Positions 11,831 to 24,284 of a stretch of DNA of 64,000 nucleotides are shown here, piece after piece. A program made the position numbers and the translations under genes. The stretch's first letter is position 1, and each line of letters starts with the position of its first letter. The notes beneath the pieces were generated by a model. It did no database searches and was not told the DNA's origin. It saw only the letters and a program-made list of their open reading frames with translations. The DNA lies in the NCBI GenBank assembly GCA_020284085.1, contig JACEVL010000129.1:1426164-1490163 (forward strand), read 5' to 3'. The stretch comes from Aporrectodea caliginosa. Lineage: Eukaryota; Annelida; Clitellata; Crassiclitellata; Lumbricidae.

Positions 11831-11860
11831 ATGGTGCTATATAAATGTTCAATTACAGTT
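11831..11860 (+). mobile_element. SINE/LINE tail abutting the Rab3 splice acceptor
   Basis: GGTGCTATATAAATGTTCA is the shared 3' tail of the local SINE/LINE family, here without a recognisable body. It ends only about 35-45 bp before the AG of the acceptor at 11892-11893, so retroelement sequence borders the polypyrimidine tract. Confidence 0.6.
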
Positions 11861-11893
11861 GCAATTATTGTTGTAAATTATTTTTTCCGGCAG

Positions 11894-14800
11894 ATGGCGC
11901 TAGCAAACGACAGCAGACGACCGAAGGAGACGGCCGATCAGAACTTTGACTACATGTTTAAACTGCTGATCATTGGTAACAGCAGCGTTGGGAAAACTTC
12001 ATTCCTGTTTCGATATGCCGATAACTCCTTCACGTCGGCCTTTGTCAGCACAGTGGGAATCGATTTCAAAGTTAAGACCGTTTTCAGGCAGGAGAAAAGG
12101 GTCAAACTGCAGATTTGGGCAAGTATTTCAGAAACAGTTCGTCCAGTTTTCAGTTTATCTGTTGCCTAACTGACATCTTGTTAAGAATTGTAAAAACGAG
12201 TTTAGGTAAGTTATGTAACAGTTTGGTCACTAAGCATCTTGCAGCTGATGACCCGTTCACCACGTGACAAGAAACTACAGTGGAACTCAACTAAACTGGT
12301 TTTCCTTTTCTACATTTCTATTAAAAACTGTAATTAAATGTCCATTTAGACATTTTGCGTGACTCGTGATTATAGTAAACTGGAAGCATGCAGTGCATAT
12401 TTTAACGGATTTTGACTACTGGGACCAGTGGGTGGCGTAAGTAGTAGGGTTCGTGCTTTGTACCATGCCGCACACACCAGGCAAGTGCCCAACATACTCG
12501 AAAAGTTGACGACCGGGGGGGGGGAGCGTCAAAAAATTTTCAGGGTCCTGTTAGTTACACAGGGCGCAACTAGGGTTCGTGTCGTTGCGCCGCCCGTGGA
12601 GAGCATTCCGCCTGACAAAATTATGTTCATTACTTCCGCGCAAAAATTTCTGATGACCTTTTTTTTTGCTCTTCGTCCAAGAAAAGCGTGTCAGACGCCT
12701 CGTATCTATCGTGCTTTGTACCACACCGCCTCGTATCTATAATAGTTTTTCCATAAATTTTTCCACGGAGCTAGTAATGACAGTTCTTGCTTGAAGAATT
12801 TTTTGAGGGGGGTAGTAACGCGTGTTTTCCACCCCTTTATATTACACCACTGACTAGTGGGACAAAGTCTCCTACTGTCATTCCAATGTTATCAAATTAG
12901 AGTATTACCTAGGACAAATCACCAAAACTACTGGGACATATCCTAAAACTGGTGGGAAATATCCTAAAACTACTGGGACATTTGTCCCAGTAGTTAAACA
13001 GTTAAAATATGCACTGGAAGCATGTCATCAATTATTTTTCTGACTGATGATTACTTTAGGGAGATGGAAATTCTTGCAAATACTCTCTGAACAATGTTTG
13101 CATAAAATTACTTAATTTGTAACATAGTTTGTGATTTTAAACAATGGTAAAAATATTTATCAACAATTACAGTGGGACAACAACATGTGACAACAATAAC
13201 TTAATTAATTAATTTATTTATTTAAACATTAAAAGTAACTCAAAAGTCAGCAGATGTGGAAGGTGCAGTATAATGAATATTAAAGTGCAGTAAGATAGGA
13301 ATCAGATGGAGTAAGGTAGGGTCAGTGTTTTATTTGTTTGAGGTGTTGAGGTTAAACCCTTAACTCTTCTAACGCCATCAGCTAAGTAACTGAAAAGAAA
13401 GTCAGGTTTTGATATAGTTCAACATTATTTTGTAAACTAAAGTGAAAGAGTTCTGTAAATTATATTTTATTTTTGCATGCACCTATTTAGATGTGTGATT
13501 ATTTTAATTCATGCGTCGTCAATTGTATTGTGTGCAGCATCAGATTTTAAGTAAATAAGTAAGTAAGTATATTCTTTAATATAACCAGCTGCCAAATAGG
13601 ACTCTGCCAGTGGACAAGCATCAGCAATACTAATTCACATAAATATAAAAATCTATGTAGGACCAGTGAGATTATGAGACAAGACTAATTAGTATGCAAA
13701 GAACATTCAGACTATAAATGTTTCCTCAATCGGTCGTCTGCTTCTGGCAGCACCCGGTCATGGTGTCGGGGTGTAGGCTGTAAACCGTTGGTTTCGCTGG
13801 GGAGCAACCATGGAGGACATGTCCTGGTCTTGATCTGCATTCCTATACTTTGGCAATCAGTAAACTGTTTGAACCCTGCAGCTCTTTTTTGACAGCTAAA
13901 ATACTGGATGACGTACCAATGGTTCAGTTAGAGTTCTCACCCTGATAGCAGTGGGCCAACACCAGCTTCATAGCTGGCCATCAGAATGCCGACAGTGGCA
14001 CAATAATTATGGGCCAGCAGCTATGGACGCAATGTGACTGAGGTTGAAGGGTCTTTTATTGAGTCTTTTAGAATAAGAAATGGATGCGTTTTAGGATACT
14101 GCTGGCCAAGAGAGATATCGAACGATTACGACCGCTTACTATCGCGGTGCAATGGGCTTCATTCTGATGTATGACGTCACCAATGAGGAGTCTTTCAATG
14201 CCGTTCAAGACTGGTATGTCTTCAGTTTTGTTCAGCTTTAGCTAAACTCTTTAGCTGTAACTTAGAATGCATCATGTGCTGGTTTTGTGGCCGTTCTTTT
14301 GTTGTGTTTGCAGAAATTTTGACTATAAAAGTTATCAGATTAGCCTTAGATTAGATGACCTTTGCATAATTATGTTTGCATATGTTTTTGGCTATGGATG
14401 TTGCATACACTTTTTATTGATCCTGCAAACATGTTCTCATTTCCCAAAGCTGGAGTGGGGGCACTTCTTGGCAGATATCTTGAAGAGGTGCTATATAAAT
14501 TTAGTGCTTGAAGGAATGATGTAGTTGTTGTGACATTTCTCCTTATTGCTTTGTATCAAATGTAGAGTATTGGTGAACAGCTTGTTTAATGCTTTAGTGA
14601 TGAGCTGCATTGGTTTCCCAGTCACTTTTAGTAGCCTACATTCTCGTCATTAAAGTGTTAATAATGCTAATGATATGTGAATTCTTTAAATAGAAGTCAA
14701 AGATGGCTTCTTTATTTATCTAATTTTTACCTGATTTCTCTGATTCATAGTCATTAATTCTGTGCTCAGCAATGGAATATTGCTATGTTATGTTGTTATG

Positions 14801-16272
14801 CCGACTGAAGGAATATTGAACGTATGTCATTGCTTCCATGTCAATGCATTTCATATCTGACCATAGTCTGCCTTGCGTTATTGCAGTGTGTCAGTCAGAA
14901 TCCTTGTAAAGCAGAATCTATGACTGACTGGGAGTAATTGAAAGTGTAGTTAGTAACTTTTATAACACCAGTGTCTGCTCTACAAGGTGCAAGCAATGGT
15001 GCACTAAAATGAAGCTGTAATCGAGTCAACGTCCAGAAGATCAGACCTCCACCCTGTCAGCATGCCCATGAACATGTGAGAGGACAAATTTGGGTCCTTT
15101 AAGGGTCCCATATAGGAAAATGGGCCCCAAGTGAGCATGCTGGCAGGGTAAGGGTGCTGTCAAGAAGTACTTTTAAAACTTTAACTACAAGAGTATTCTA
15201 CTAGTGACTGAGAAACCAATGCAGCTCATCGTGTAAGCGTTAAGACACTTTATAAATGTCCATGTACATTACTGAACAGACTGAGTTCATGTAGGATTAT
15301 TATTACTTAATTATTAATAAATTAATGTTATTAATTAAGCAGTTATTATTTTTTATTAATAGCAACAATGAATTAATAAACATTACTGGGCAGACTGAGA
15401 TCATGTAGTGTTTGGAACAGGAAAGGTGTGAAGTGGAAATCCATCCATCTGTGAAATGTAAGTGTCATTGATGTGTTGTGGTGTTGCAGGAGTACGCAGA
15501 TCAAGACTTACTCCTGGGACAACGCGCAAGTCGTTCTCGTTGGCAACAAGTGTGATCTCGAGGACGAAAGAGTCGTCTCTACTGAACGAGGCAGACAACT
15601 CGCTCAGCACATGGGTTAGACTCAGATTCACTCTCACCTCTTTCAAGGCCTGTACTCTGGTACCTTTGTACTTTCTCTAATCTTTCAAGGCCTGTACTGT
15701 GGTATCTTTTCACTGTATCTATTTTTTCAAGGCTTGTTCTGTGGTACCTTTGTACTTTATCTAATTTTTCAAGGCCAGTACTTTGGTACTTTTGTACCTT
15801 ATCTAATCTTTTAATGGTACCTTTGTACTTTATCTAATTTTCAAGGCCTGTACTTTGGTACTTTTTGTACTTTATCTAATCTTTCAATGGTACCTTTGTA
15901 CTTATCTCATCTTTCAGTGGTACCTTTGTACTTTATCTAATCTTTCAATAGTGCCTTTGTCCTTTATCTAATCTTTCAAGGCCTGTACTGTGGTACCTTT
16001 ATACTGTATCTAATTTGTCGAGGCCTGTACTGTAGACTTAATCTGATCTGTGTGTATTCTAATCTAAACTAATGAAATTTCCAGGTCTGACGTTTTTTGA
16101 GACATCTGCCAAGGATAACATCAACGTCAAGGCCGTCTTCGAGAAACTGGTGGACATCATTTGCGACAAGATGTCCGAAAGTCTGGACTCCGACACGGCC
16201 GCCTCAAACAGCTCCCAGACCCGCCAGCTTACGGAAAACCCGTCTCCACCTGAAGGAGGCTGCCAGTGTTGA
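11894..16272 (+). CDS. Rab3: Rab3 small GTPase (four coding exons)
   Basis: Coding exons: 11894-12118, 14095-14213, 15490-15614 and 16085-16272; joined in frame they give 218 aa. Rab3 proteins bind GTP on synaptic and secretory vesicles and control docking and priming for regulated exocytosis. Seen: P-loop GNSSVGKT (28-35), switch [10 protein letters not shown] (50-58), DTAGQ (76-80), NKCD (134-137), ETSAK (162-166) and a C-terminal CQC (216-218) for double geranylgeranylation. DQNFDYMFK and [10 protein letters not shown] are Rab3-specific stretches, and the length is normal for the family. ATG 11894 follows an AG acceptor directly, so a non-coding exon lies upstream. Intron 1 uses a GC donor (TGG|GCAAGT); introns 2 and 3 are GT-AG. 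The three introns hold a hAT element, two 63-bp TTAA elements and a minisatellite. The active-site glutamine (GQ) is intact, so a working GTPase is expected. Confidence 0.97.
12119..12124 (+). promoter_or_regulatory. Rab3: Non-canonical GC splice donor, Rab3 intron 1
   Basis: Reading ATT TGG|GCAAGT, only position 12119 keeps the frame with the next exon (GAT ACT GCT GGC at 14095, after TTTTAG). The nearby GT at 12123 would shift the frame. GCAAGT is the usual consensus of GC-AG introns. Confidence 0.88.
12426..12852. mobile_element. hAT-like element in Rab3 intron 1
   Basis: Starts CAGTGGGTGGCGTAA and ends TTACACCACTG, imperfect inverted termini. The outer flanks ACTACTGGGAC and ACTAGTGGGAC agree at 10 of 11, so the exact 8-bp duplication is blurred. 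The GC-rich interior carries repeated GTGCTTTGTACCA and CCTCGTATCTAT segments. No transposase remains. Confidence 0.65.
12895..13000. repeat. Local ACTACTGGGACA repeats
   Basis: Three to four diverged copies of a unit around AAAACTACTGGGACATATCC, ending in the short palindrome TACTGGGACATTTGTCCCAGTA (12973-12994). The same word flanks the adjacent hAT element. Confidence 0.6.
13556..13640 (-). mobile_element. Retroelement tail, AAGTAAGTATATTCTTTA family
   Basis: AAGTAAGTAAGTATATTCTTTAATATAACC recurs in variants at 18342-18375 and 51622-51650, and reversed near 55584-55605. On the minus strand it reads as an AATAAAGAATATACTTACTT tail typical of a SINE or LINE 3' end. The family is unassigned. 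Confidence 0.5.
14446..14510 (+). mobile_element. SINE/LINE 3'-tail fragment
   Basis: GCTGGAGTGGGGGCACTTCT, then TTGAAGAGGTGCTATATAAA, matches the shared SINE/LINE tail seen in full at 32700-32760. Lies in Rab3 intron 2. Confidence 0.6.
14586..14661 (+). mobile_element. 63-bp TTAA element, copy 2 (68 bp)
   Basis: TTAA at both ends (14586-14589 and 14658-14661), core GCTGCATTGGTTTCCCAGTC, and a 5-bp insertion (GCCTA-like) in the right half. Rab3 intron 2. Confidence 0.85.
14950..15046. mobile_element. Dispersed repeat, CCAGAAGATCAG family, copy a
   Basis: TATAACACCAGTGTCTG..CAATGGTGCACTAAAATGAAGC..GTCAACGTCCAGAAGATCAG aligns with 30165-30255 and 60640-60730. The first half also aligns with the minus-strand SINE tail region at 24296-24345, so this is a variant of the same retroelement family. 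Confidence 0.55.
15173..15243 (-). mobile_element. 63-bp TTAA element, copy 3
   Basis: TTAA 15173-15176, 63 bp, TTAA 15240-15243, in reverse orientation: GAAACCAATGCAGCTCAT is the core read backwards. Rab3 intron 2, about 250 bp before exon 3. Confidence 0.82.
15639..16035 (+). repeat. Minisatellite in Rab3 intron 3
   Basis: About ten units of roughly 25-43 bp with the pattern TTTCAAGGCCTGTACTGTGG, then TACCTTTGTACTTTATCTAA, some lacking the first half. The array starts only about 25 bp after the exon 3 donor and ends about 50 bp before the exon 4 acceptor, filling nearly the entire intron. Confidence 0.9.
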
Positions 16273-17075
16273 TGCTCTTCATCCTAGTCACACTGGTCCA
16301 CGATACGAATGAAATTCTGTTCTTGCTTCTGTCAATCTCGTCACACAGTCATTGCTGACCCAAAATGTCATCACACGTGATGGGCTTAGCCACCGGAAAT
16401 GTGATGTTGATGTGATTGAAATGCACGAGTGAATGATGGACTTTACGCTGTTCCGAAAGTGTTCATCGCTTACTTGGTCTTTTGTTTGGTTTTATGCTTT
16501 CACGTCGAAGTTGTCCATCGACATTATTCTCATTTTAGTTTCATTTGCAGAGGATTTGAACAAACTAAACTATAGTTTGTTTGTTTAAGCTGCAACTGAG
16601 GCTGACTAGATTGAATGAAGTCAACTTTGAAATTATAGTTGTTTTGAGTGGAATTTTTTGGTTTTTGTGGAAGGGACCAATATGGCATGATCTCTGTGTT
16701 TTGGACATGTTTACATCCTAGCGACATTAAGTTTCAGTTTTTTTAAGTGCTGACTGTGTCTCCCAGTATCACACAAGTGGTTAATGTATATGGCTATCAT
16801 AATTGCCATGTGCTTCATGAGATGGAGAACTGGTTTAACACTTGTACACTTCCTTTGAAGCAGTTGCAAAACCCGACACCAGGTTTTGACGTCATCTGTA
16901 GACATCCAAACCATCGAGGTCATGTCATTTTGTCACTTTCAAAAAGTCCCCAATCACTAACAGAACATTTGAGGTTTATCTTTTGAATGAAATCGGCTCT
17001 AAATGGATTCTCTTTGTCAATTAATTAATTTATCTTTTTAGATAAGTTTCTGTAAGTGAATTCACTTGAAATAAA
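16273..17075 (+). other. Rab3: Probable Rab3 3' UTR with AATAAA
   Basis: Non-coding sequence follows the stop codon. The first good polyadenylation hexamer I see is AATAAA at 17070-17075. The transcript end is inferred and could be further downstream, since intergenic sequence continues without a gene to 25 kb. Confidence 0.35.
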
Positions 17076-18341
17076 TAATCTCAGTATCATGTGTGGAGTT
17101 GCTTTTGGATGTAATCATTTAATGCGTGTTCTAAGTGGATATGTTTCGACGAATATGGAGTTTTACTAGTCAGTGTTATGTCTGAAGGGGTGTATCTGTA
17201 TAGAGTGTAAAGCGATTATTATGATTTGTTGTTTGGTCAGATCTGTTCATTTTGTGATCATAATTAATTAATTAATTAGGCGTTACATCTTCACCATGTG
17301 TTTCACTTGACCTATTAAAACGAGAATGTTGCTGAAATTTGTTTCTTGATTCGAAGTGAACTGTTGATCATAGTTTTGAACCTTGAGGCTGATCATGACA
17401 ACTCTATGATCTTGTGCTGAGTGTTTCATCTGTGATCATAATAGCTGTGAATATGGATCGTGATACCGAGCCATGTTCATAAAATTAACTTGTGCTCTGT
17501 TAAAGATTATTGAGATGTGCTTGTTCTTGGTTATGCATGGTGCTGACAGATTTCTCAAAAATGTTACCAAAGAATGCGGGCAAAACTTGAAACTTTAACT
17601 CACTTCACGAAATTCTCGTTGGATCAATAGCTGTGAATATGGTTTATGAAAACAAGTCTGGACCATAAATAACCGGCGCTCTGTTAATGCAATCTTTCAA
17701 GGCTGTCATACGCACAAATGGTCTTGGAAGCGTAGAAGGGTTATCCGCAATTGCAATCCACTGAAAATTGTTATTTTTTAAGAAGGATAGTTAGCAAGAA
17801 TTGAAGTGATTTGTACACATTCCCTCATTGTTGTTTTTTCCGATTATGGTCTTAGATTAAAATTTGTCGTTATGTTTTGTGGAAAGAAATTCGAGGCTGG
17901 AGATGTTCCAGGTATTGGAGAGTCTGTTTTAATGTTTTGTGTCCATTTCGTGAATTTGCCAATGTTTGTGAGTTTTACTCTTGCATGTTGTGACAGTTTT
18001 ACTCTTGTATATTGTGAGTACCATTTTTATTTTAGCCATAATGGATATTGTTGATGCCAAGTAGAAGGGTCCATTTCATGCGCTTGAAGCCACAACGTGA
18101 TAAGAAAATAAGTTCCTGCTTTACTTCTCGTGTTTCACTCTACCAATCTTGGAAATTTAGCCTAATGTAAATCTATCCATTCTCCTCTAGCATCTTTTTG
18201 TGAATACATTGTTGACTCATTTACACGCTCCCAGTTTACGCGCCATTCTGCTTAACGTGAAGTGATGTTACGTCCCCAAAGCTATTAGCTCAACACACTA
18301 TAATTTTGTATTGTTTAATGTGTGTCAAGAACTGAGTTTAA
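17076..18341. other. Intergenic or extended 3' UTR
   Basis: AT/GT-rich unique-looking sequence. A phrase around AATAGCTGTGAATATGG occurs twice (17440 and 17627) with loosely similar flanks, suggesting an old local duplication. No gene recognised. Confidence 0.4.
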
Positions 18342-18375
18342 GTAAGTAAGTAGGTATATTCTTTATTAAACCATC
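18342..18375 (-). mobile_element. Retroelement tail, AAGTAAGTATATTCTTTA family
   Basis: AAGTAAGTAGGTATATTCTT then TATTAAACC: second copy of the tail described at 13556. Confidence 0.5.
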
Positions 18376-18559
18376 TGCCTATCCCCACTTTAGTGTTCAT
18401 GCATTGGATAAAATATAGCATTCTAATTTTTAAACATTTTCACATTAAATTGTCTGCCTGGGGATAATACAGTCATGTGGATATGGACGCAGGGAGTAAA
18501 GACGCATTTGTAATGGGGGGAGGGGGGAAACCTGATGTTTTCAGCATTATCCCTTTTAA

Positions 18560-18730
18560 ATAATAATAATAATATTCGTTTATTGAAGAAACACTGGGGG
18601 CACACCCCAACCCATTACAGAAACAGTAATACCAGTTATATATTAGCAAATTATTCAATTTCAATCACTGTTCAAGCACGGGGCAACATAGCCTAGTCAT
18701 CGGGGCAACATTAGACTCCTGAACAATAAC
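18560..18730 (-). mobile_element. Retroelement 3' tail ending AATAAACGAATATTATTATT
   Basis: On the minus strand the segment ends TTCTTCAATAAACGAATATT followed by ATT repeats. The same ending occurs on the SINE at 54858-55105 and at 60803-60825. Only the tail part is identifiable. Confidence 0.5.
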
Positions 18731-19640
18731 CTCGGGACGAAATGTGTGGCTTAATTTATATGCTGTATCATAAAGACGTCCCTCCACCCCGATGACTTCG
18801 TGTTTGTGTGAACGAGTCTACACTGCATTCACAAGGCATTAGTCAGTGGTTGCCTCTAAGCAAAACCACATTTTGAATTACAATCCCTTTGACAGAAGCA
18901 GTTGAGATTCATGAGGCCACAGATAGTGGATGACAGGCTACCGAGAATATCAGTTTTCAAACTCCACTGCCATTGCTGCAAGACATGCAAGTGATATAAT
19001 GAGTGTGTATCTGGGCTTTTATATAGCACATTTATAAGAACCTCTCAAGAGCGCTGAGCACATGGCTGTCTAAGAGATTTAAATAGGTGCATCTTAACTA
19101 GTGACAAGAATGCTACTTGGGCCAAGTTAGCAGGAATAGTCCGAATGTTCGTAGGAAGACTGTTCCAATGGGAGGTTTCTGTCTAGGACAGTGTGCGGTG
19201 TTCTTGTCCTAATGTATGGAAACGAGGACTTGTACATATCCATACAAAGTGATTGATGACCCGAATGAGCACCAACCCCACAAACAACTGATAACCAATA
19301 ACAGGTTGTCAGTGGACAAGTATTAGCATATTCCTTATGGACTCTATATTATCTGATGAGTTGCAACCAAGGATAGGCACAAGTCTCTTATATTTAGCTT
19401 ATTTTGCAATGTAACGAAATGCAGGGTATGCAGTTAATCTACATAACTTTTCCTTTGTGAATGCACTTAAAACTAGCACCATGCAGAAGTGTTCCAAATG
19501 TAAAAGGGTGGAAATAGTTTTAAAAGATTTCACTGGACAACAGAACCAGAGACAATTTGGATTCTTAGAAAAAATTACTTCAGTTAAATCGTTGAAACAG
19601 TTTTTTACCCAAGGTGGGTGTAATGTTCTCCCACAGCCCT
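18731..19640. other. Intergenic, repeat-derived in part
   Basis: 19010-19060 contains TTTATATAGCAC..CTCAAGAGCGCTGAGCAC, a reversed SINE/LINE tail. The remainder, to 19640, has no recognised content. Confidence 0.4.
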
Positions 19641-19649
19641 AGCTGAATT

Positions 19650-19715
19650 TTTATTAATACAGTATTATTATAATTATTATTATTATAATTATTATTATTA
19701 TTATTATTATTATTA
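19650..19715. repeat. (ATT)n microsatellite
   Basis: TTATTATTATTATT with interspersed TAATTA, about 60 bp. Confidence 0.85.
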
Positions 19716-22700
19716 GAGTATTTATAAAGTGCATATAAATAAACAGAATGTAAATCCACTGTTACAGAAAAAACGTCCCATAGCAGATATAATAATGGCA
19801 AAGAAGTTGGACTGTGTTGAAATCCTGAATTATTCTAAACTTACAGGAAGATTTGTTACCATGTTAAAACCTCTGAATCTGAAGCTTAACTTATCTAATA
19901 ACTTCTACAGTGCCAATCTCTGAAGCATCAATTGATGTTGAATCAAATCAGTTGAGAATTCCATTTTCTTGGAGCTCTATCCTTTAAGACAGAGCAGACA
20001 ACTGTTAAAGTAATTTGTGACTTTTGTGAGTAAGCTGTATATATAACGCTATGCTACTTAAGTTTCAATATCAGATGTTTAACGCTGAATGTTCACTGTT
20101 TCACATGTACAACGGTGTTGAAATTCTCTAGAATGATTTAATGCTTTGCTAACTGTACATCCTTATGACAAATGAGAACAAGGAGGGTTTACTGTTGATG
20201 TTCATATCATTGAATATATTTAACCAGATTTAAGCCTACTGTGCTGTGGTTTGCAAGACCCTCTGGTGTTTTTATCAGTTAGGCATTGCATGTGAAACCT
20301 ATGCTTCCCAGGAGATGGGAAAGTTTTTCTTGCAAAGAATTCTAATTTATCATTTTCACTGCCATTTGCTTGAAAACTTGTCACATTCTACTTGCTGTAA
20401 ATCTTAAGAGACAGGTAACAGAGTTTGTTGCTATTACTAGTGCATCCACTGGGACTATTTCTTGTGGTGATCTAAATATGCCATGTGTGACATCATTATT
20501 AAAGACTAATTAATATAAGTTATTAATTAGTATTAGACAAGGCATAAACAGATGGAAATGCATATTGTCTGTCTGAAGTTGAGTGAAATTTACACTGAAT
20601 TGTCTATTCTGCATCATTTAACTAAACTTGGTCCTTGGTGTCATTGATGTATAAGATCTCTTGCCAGTTATTGGCATATATTTTTGGAAGCTATTATAAT
20701 TAGGTTGAATTATTTATTAATGTTACTGTATATATAATTATGTTGACTGGTTATATCTGAAAAAAAACAGACGAACAGTTTGCATTGGCTGGTTTAAATC
20801 AATATATTTTTTATCAGAAAACATGAAAAGCGTATGTACGTCACCACGAGAAATACTTATTACTATTATAATAATTTTAGTTCCAAAAATACTTAGTGTT
20901 TGTATCTAGATTATAACATTTCAAACTGAACCCTTCAGTGTCCAGAAACTAGAAGATAATTATTGTTCCTTTGTGTCCACTTCATCAGTCTGTTCCAAAA
21001 ATCCAATTTAAGTCAAAGCTTTTCACCAGCAGTAAATAATCACATTATATCTTTAACACAGTTATACATTTCAATCAAAAGAAAGACAAAATTAATAACT
21101 AAGAATTAAATAAGTTAAAATTAAAATAAACTAATAAATTAATCTTAATAACATGTTAGTTTTCACTACACGAGACAATGATACTTGTCACATATTCAAC
21201 TATTGCACAATAAATCCATAACAGAATGACACACGAAAAGTCAAGCTCAAAGGTGACCAGCAATCATATCAGCAGCACCATTATCAAAATGATCGTACAA
21301 ACTAGACAATAGAAATAAACAACTCACAGTCTTTAGAAATAATTTCACATGATTCACTTTTATACAAATCTATTAGCATATTGCATACGTGTACCATGCA
21401 CAAATCAAATACTCTGAAAACTAGATATTCTCGTAAAATCAAATATTTGCAAAAATCACATGACCAGATTATTGACGACTGCGTGTTAAAGCGCAATTGG
21501 ACATAGAATCAAATGAAGAGAGGATCTCTTCAAAAAGAAACCAGAAGTAGTACAACTGGCGGCAGAGACTTCTGCATTATGCATACACAAGAAATAAAGA
21601 AACTGGGAAAGAATGACCACTGAATGAAAGTACTTGACTTCAAATGTACATCCAATGACCACAGGAGAACGTCCAATGCATGTCCAATTAGAAAGAGGAG
21701 AATAGCATTGCTACACAAGGAAAACAAAATGCTCTAGCAATTCTCCAATAACACTATCACAATGTTACATACAACACCAGAGTAATACCAGAGCAGTAAC
21801 ACTAGAGTAATACTACTGTAAGGCTATTTACTAGGAAGAGACTAGTGAGATGAGGAACCAGTAAAACTGGAAAAGGACCACATGACAAAAACCTTAAAAA
21901 CGAAAATGTAAACATCAAGAAGCCATTTGCAATAGAATTTAAATTTATCTATTACATGTGGATATGTTGTACATGGAAATATTAAAGCATTTACACGACA
22001 GAGACGACTGGACTTAGTGATCATAAAAGCCAATGTTCAACATGAATGAAAATCAAGCTAACAGCAGTGAACATTTATGAAACATGTACACATGAGGACA
22101 AACAGTGTGCAAAAACAAACTAGTAGACGCCAGGTACAAATCACCCACCTGGTAAAAAGCAAGTCCTTTCTGGGATCCTGTGCTAACCCATAAGCAAGTA
22201 CTTTCTAGCAATATAATGGCATAAGTACTATCTTACACGCAGGTCACGGGTACTTACAAGTGAGAAGACTACCAGCAGTTAAACACACACTTGTTCTGCA
22301 TTAACGCTACAAAGAACATCTGTCGGTCTTTAACAATTCTCCGAATACCCAATAAAACCAACAATTAACACAGAGCAATCATCAAAGTCTTCTATAAAAT
22401 CTAAATATGGTCCAACGAAATTAAATTCACCTTTTCTCAAACGAATACATTAGCAAACAGAATAATATCATAAATGTACCAGGAAGCAATAAAAGCCCTC
22501 TTTAGCAGACATGGAAAAGTTATCTCAACCGGTTTATAAAACAGGAATGTACAACAATGTAGTGCATTGAGACGTAGCGTGATTCGACGCATTGTAATTC
22601 GCCACAACTTGCTTAAATACAAAGCCATCTAATGTGACGTAATGTGATGTAGAAGAAAACTCCAATCTGTCTGCCTGCTCAAGAGAACAGTGAAAATACA

Positions 22701-23722
22701 TAACTGTGTGATGGAATGCCAAAAACGATAAGCTGGTGCAAAGCTTAAGCCTTGCAAATACAATTAAAAACATCTGAAATCATCAAGACCACAGCTTCGC
22801 GTTGTGTTCATACAATATGATCAACAATTACAAAGATTATAAGAGTGATTATACACTACCTATACAAATATATAAATAGTTTATAAATAATTGTGTTACC
22901 TATACACAAAATCTAGATGTGGATAAATATGTAAAATGTACATATAAGTGTGAACATGTGTGCTTATGTATTTGCTATCATATAAAAAGGTCTCATCAGA
23001 AAAGCTCTTTATTGCATCTCTGAATATCAATTTATATTAAATTATAGTTTATTGAGCTTCATAAAAACCTGGATACTTTACAATATTAATAATTGCATTA
23101 GTTTTAATTTTCATATGTTGTCCTCTAAGTTTCGTTGCATATAGTTATGGCATTTATCCAGTGCCCATAATTATAAGAACTGCCCACTGTGACTTCGGAA
23201 TTTATTGTTATAATTGTTACATAGGCAACATCCGCCCCAAACGCCTGGACTGTCATGGACTGGCTCAGGCACATGCATATACTTGAAGAAACATTGTAGC
23301 TTCAAGACCTATCACAGTTGAATAACAGCTGGCAGTTACAGATGCCAGGCGGATGTCCAGCAACTGTGCAAGTCACTGAATTATTGTGTACCTAACAACT
23401 CTCTGACCAATTAATATCTTTCACTCGTTACTTCAGTCAAGTATTCCTTCTGAAGTCATATCAATGGTTTAAAGATGGGCATCTTAACTTGGTGCACAAA
23501 TTACTCACAGATTGGTTAACACTGGCAAGAAAATGATAAAATTCAGTTCATGGAATGTCAACCATGCAGAAGTTTAACAGAAAATGTATGAAACCAAAGA
23601 AGTATTACAAATTTTGCAATCACTGGGTAAAATAAAGGTAATTTGCAATCAATCTCAAATATAAACATAAGCATAACACATAAATACAATGTGGACTCGA
23701 TTACATGCACCCGACATTCCAC
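19716..23722. other. Long intergenic stretch, no gene recognised
   Basis: AT-rich sequence between the tail-to-tail Rab3 and kinase genes. From about 20.9 kb the minus strand could belong to a long 3' UTR of the kinase, but no splice or polyadenylation evidence decides this. Short open frames on both strands show no similarity I recognise. Confidence 0.4.
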
Positions 23723-23791
23723 TTAACCCTGTAATGACGAGCATGTACAAAAATGCATGGCAACCAATGAAGATCGTCATTAAAAGGTTAA
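23723..23791 (-). mobile_element. 63-bp TTAA element, copy 4 (61 bp)
   Basis: TTAA at both ends, CCCTGTAATGACGAG and CGTCATTAAAAGG as termini, and a partly altered core (CAACCAATGAAGATC). It is flanked by CTTAACC and GGTTAAGG. Confidence 0.75.
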
Positions 23792-24284
23792 GGTGAAGTG
23801 GTATTATGGCCCCTTAGCTATCAACTTAGCATCTAATCTAAGTGAACTCTAACCCTCGAAGACATAAATAATAAGTTGAATTTAAACTGCAGTTATTCTG
23901 GAATGCACTGTAAAGCAGAATGATTTTCTGATAGGAATTTCAGCTACTACTTTGAAAAGGCAACAGATGTTTTAAAATAATTAATGCGAATAATTTTAAC
24001 AAAGCCCAAATACAGAAAAACTTTTATCAGAATTAATATTCATTTAGTACTAGAACTGAAAAACTGGAACTGAGTCATAAATATTCTCATTCTTTAGATA
24101 ACTGAGACCTGAAGAGGTCAAACGCTCTTCCATATTTCTACATTGTGCTTGACTCTTGCTTTCAAGGGCCTTCCATTTTGTCAAGGCTCTCCTGTTTCCT
24201 TTACATAATGCACCACATGTATGCATGCTCTAAGGGCCTTGCACTTTGCAAAGCCTTCCTGTTTCTCTCTATTATTATGATTAT

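Noticed and set aside
11831..11893. In-frame upstream ATG that would extend Rab3 by 21 residues
   Set aside because: The extension is translated SINE/LINE tail and splice-acceptor sequence; the Rab3 family start fits the ATG at 11894.
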